Origin: Gp6-AA40 sp046765795
Lineage (GTDB): Bacteria; Acidobacteriota; Vicinamibacteria; Vicinamibacterales; UBA2999
NCBI GenBank assembly: GCA_046765795.1
Contig: JBKPRH010000266.1
Span: 1 to 7,443, forward strand
Length of the DNA: 7,443 nt
Reading direction: 5' to 3'
The notes under the pieces were generated by a model that was given only the letters and a program-made list of their open reading frames with translations, made no database searches and had not been told where the DNA came from. Below are positions 6,901-7,443 of this stretch, in pieces (within the stretch, counting starts at the first letter, position 1; every line of letters begins with the position of its first letter). Both the position numbers and the translations under genes were made by a program.

Positions 6901-7443
6901 AGACTTTAAACGCTCGGATGCGCGCGTGCGGAGCCACGCCGACGACGCCCTCCGGTCGTGGCGGAGTGCCGGTTAGATTACGCATCGCAGCGGCGATGGT
7001 TCCCGCGACGTGCGTGCCGTGGCCGTTGTCGTCCATCGGATCGCCATCGAGAAACACGAAGTCGTCGCCGCCCGCGTAGTTCGGCGCGATATCCGGGTGT
7101 GTGTAGTCGACACCGGAATCGATCACCGCCACCGTGACGGTGGAGTTCCCCTCGAAGACGGCCCATGCTTCCGGAGCGTCGATGTCGGCGTTTGGTGTGC
7201 CGTTGGCGAGACAGAAGTCCAACCACGGAATGCAGTAGAAACCCTGACCGGTGTTGTCGAGTGCCCATTGCTCGCGGAAATAGGCATCGCCGGGCACCAC
7301 TTCGGAACCACCTGGATGCGTCAGCAGCACGGGAATGCTGCGTACGTAGTTGGGTTCCGCGAGGAGGACGTTGGGATTGCGCTGGTACCGCGCGATCGTG
7401 TCAAGTTCCTCGCCGGCCGGTACGCGCACTCGCTGGACTCGTG
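3944..7443 (-). CDS. Secreted subtilisin-like (S8) serine protease with PKD-like, Calx-beta and five CARDB domains (5' truncated)
   Basis: The frame is open through the right edge; the GTG at 7427-7429 is internal, since the codons before it read on and the first residues (VPAGEELDTIARYQRNPNV, AEPNY) are the end of an S8 propeptide. Numbering from that GTG over 1161 residues: the catalytic domain spans about 50-370 with D104 (AVIDSGVD), H137 (NGHGTHVAG), oxyanion N236 (GAGNNG) and nucleophile S310 (GTSMATPHVAG), so all key residues are intact. Six cysteines lie in close pairs (66/73, 177/183, 291/302), suggesting three small disulfides. Then follow a PKD/REJ-like Ig domain (about 375-463), a Calx-beta domain (about 466-573, possibly Ca-binding) and five CARDB repeats (577-1156). 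The propeptide implies secretion and self-processing; the signal peptide would be off-window. No sorting signal ends the protein (it stops at TAGSP), so it is probably released or held by its repeats. Protein degradation outside the cell is expected; substrate unknown. Confidence 0.96.
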   Translation of the reverse strand, partial: RVQRVRVPAGEELDTIARYQRNPNVLLAEPNYVRSIPVLLTHPGGSEVVPGDAYFREQWALDNTGQGFYCIPWLDFCLANGTPNADIDAPEAWAVFEGNSTVTVAVIDSGVDYTHPDIAPNYAGGDDFVFLDGDPMDDNGHGTHVAGTIAAAMRNLTGTPPRPEGVVGVAPHARIRAFKVCRADGTCDDFAIQQAIARAITDGANIINMSLGDTVYSQSLDEAVQDAWNAGLVIVAGAGNNGTTDPFYPAAFDHVISVAAFDEYHERPYFSNYGNWVDIAAPGSYIFSAYPMSTCDTSTLGGETGCYTWNSGTSMATPHVAGAAALVWSRGDVTSNSQVVDILLNSADGRGVAPERLDSWTIHGGLNLHNAVSYGLSNLPPTADAGVERTIADNNRDGVELVTLDGAASSDRDGSIVSYEWRESSTSIGTGAAVDVWLSIGVHTLTLEVTDDDGASDTDTVVVTVSPANQVSVTASTPQATEANTVAGVFTVTRTGDVTAPLTVRYTVDGTAVAGADYLALSGSVTIETGSSTAIASVIPIDDATYESNESVILTLAADAAYGIVSPSAATVTVISDDLPPDLTVTAVNVPLTAGAGTDIVVTDTTRNQGTGRSLASSTGLYLSTNTTWDAADISLGSRTVSILSAATNETASTTVRIPPTTVAGSYYVLAKADWDDAVRESIETNNTRASSVVKVGPDLVVSALTAPAVAAPGGAINLSDTTKNDGGGSAEPSTTRFYLSTNTTLDAADVVLGTRAVPLLAGGALSTVATSVTVPSETATGTYYILALADAPNAIGESLETNNTRTSAALKVGPDLVVTSISLPAVAAAGMSISVGDTTANQGAGPASGSSTGFYLSTNSVFDTADRFLGSRSVTDLAGGATSAATTMVQIPGDVAAGTYYVFAIADWNGIVGETAETNNSRSGTLPVGGDLQVTSLTIAGGGAANGPLTVTDSTKNQGASISQSETGFYFSINSTLDASDVFLGSRVVPALGTAAISTASTPLTVPAGTSPGTYWVIAVADWGTAITESSETNNTRANSFKVGPDLIVSALTAPTTAVAGATISVTDTTLNQGGDTAPASGTAYYLSSNGTLDASDTLLGTRTIPSSVPGSSQSGSVSVVIPASTAAGTYVIFAKSDGNDSIAETIETNNTRTRSISVTAGSP
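3962..5701 (-). repeat. Five tandem CARDB-repeat modules, about 345 bp each, within the protease gene
   Basis: Reading along the - strand the units are approximately 5701-5354, 5350-5003, 4999-4655, 4648-4310 and 4306-3962. Each begins with a PDLxVxxL-type strand, carries a DTTxNQG block, a FYLSTNxTxDAAD block and an LGxR turn, then a GTYYVxAxADW strand, and ends with ETNNTR followed by KVGPDL leading into the next unit. CARDB domains are Ig-like adhesion modules found in bacterial and archaeal surface proteins. The fourth unit departs most at its start (GDLQVTSLTIAGGG instead of PDLxVSALTAPxVA). The copies are diverged at the DNA level, so the array is not a very recent amplification. Confidence 0.9.

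Noticed and set aside
7427..7429. GTG as the true start of the protease
   Set aside because: The frame stays open upstream to the window edge, and the GTG falls within propeptide sequence, so no signal peptide would be left.

Overview
The window is bacterial DNA of high GC content (roughly 60% by eye), with tight gene spacing and export signals on several products. The mix of a secreted eight-cysteine orphan family, a TPR-membrane-DUF2914 protein and a large CARDB-decorated subtilase suggests a Gram-negative, soil-type lineage. Acidobacteriota (Vicinamibacteria-like) is my best guess, but it rests on remembered protein-family resemblance and not on any marker gene.

Layout. (1) Positions 1-590, + strand: the C-terminal part of a phospholipase D/cardiolipin-synthase-type protein carrying the second HKD motif; its 5' end lies outside the window. 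(2) Positions 591-900: a non-coding gap of 310 bp with a run of short inverted repeats (739-766, 791-807, 820-842, 845-867) that could form a structured leader. It ends in a good Shine-Dalgarno sequence. (3) Positions 901-2622, + strand: two exported-protein genes in the same frame separated by only 6 nt, almost certainly co-transcribed and probably translationally coupled. The first encodes a small secreted protein of unknown function with eight cysteines. The second encodes an exported DUF1573/ASH-type (Ig-like beta-sandwich) protein that lacks the cysteine cluster usual in DUF1573. (4) Positions 2728-3939, + strand: a single-pass membrane protein with cytoplasmic kinesin-light-chain-like TPRs, a long Pro/Glu linker, one transmembrane helix, a second Pro-rich linker and an extracytoplasmic DUF2914 domain. 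(5) Positions 3944-7443, - strand: a very large secreted subtilisin-like (S8) protease, open at its 5' end, with a PKD-like domain, a Calx-beta domain and five tandem CARDB repeats. It converges on gene 4 with only 4 bp between the two stop codons.

How the genes relate. Four of the five products are predicted to act at or beyond the cytoplasmic membrane: lipid synthesis, two exported proteins, a membrane TPR scaffold and an extracellular protease. Only the 901-2622 pair has convincing operon linkage. No mobile element, CRISPR array, tRNA or rRNA was seen. The least explained parts are the secreted eight-cysteine/DUF1573-like pair with its inverted-repeat-rich leader, and the hairpin over the start region of the TPR-DUF2914 gene.
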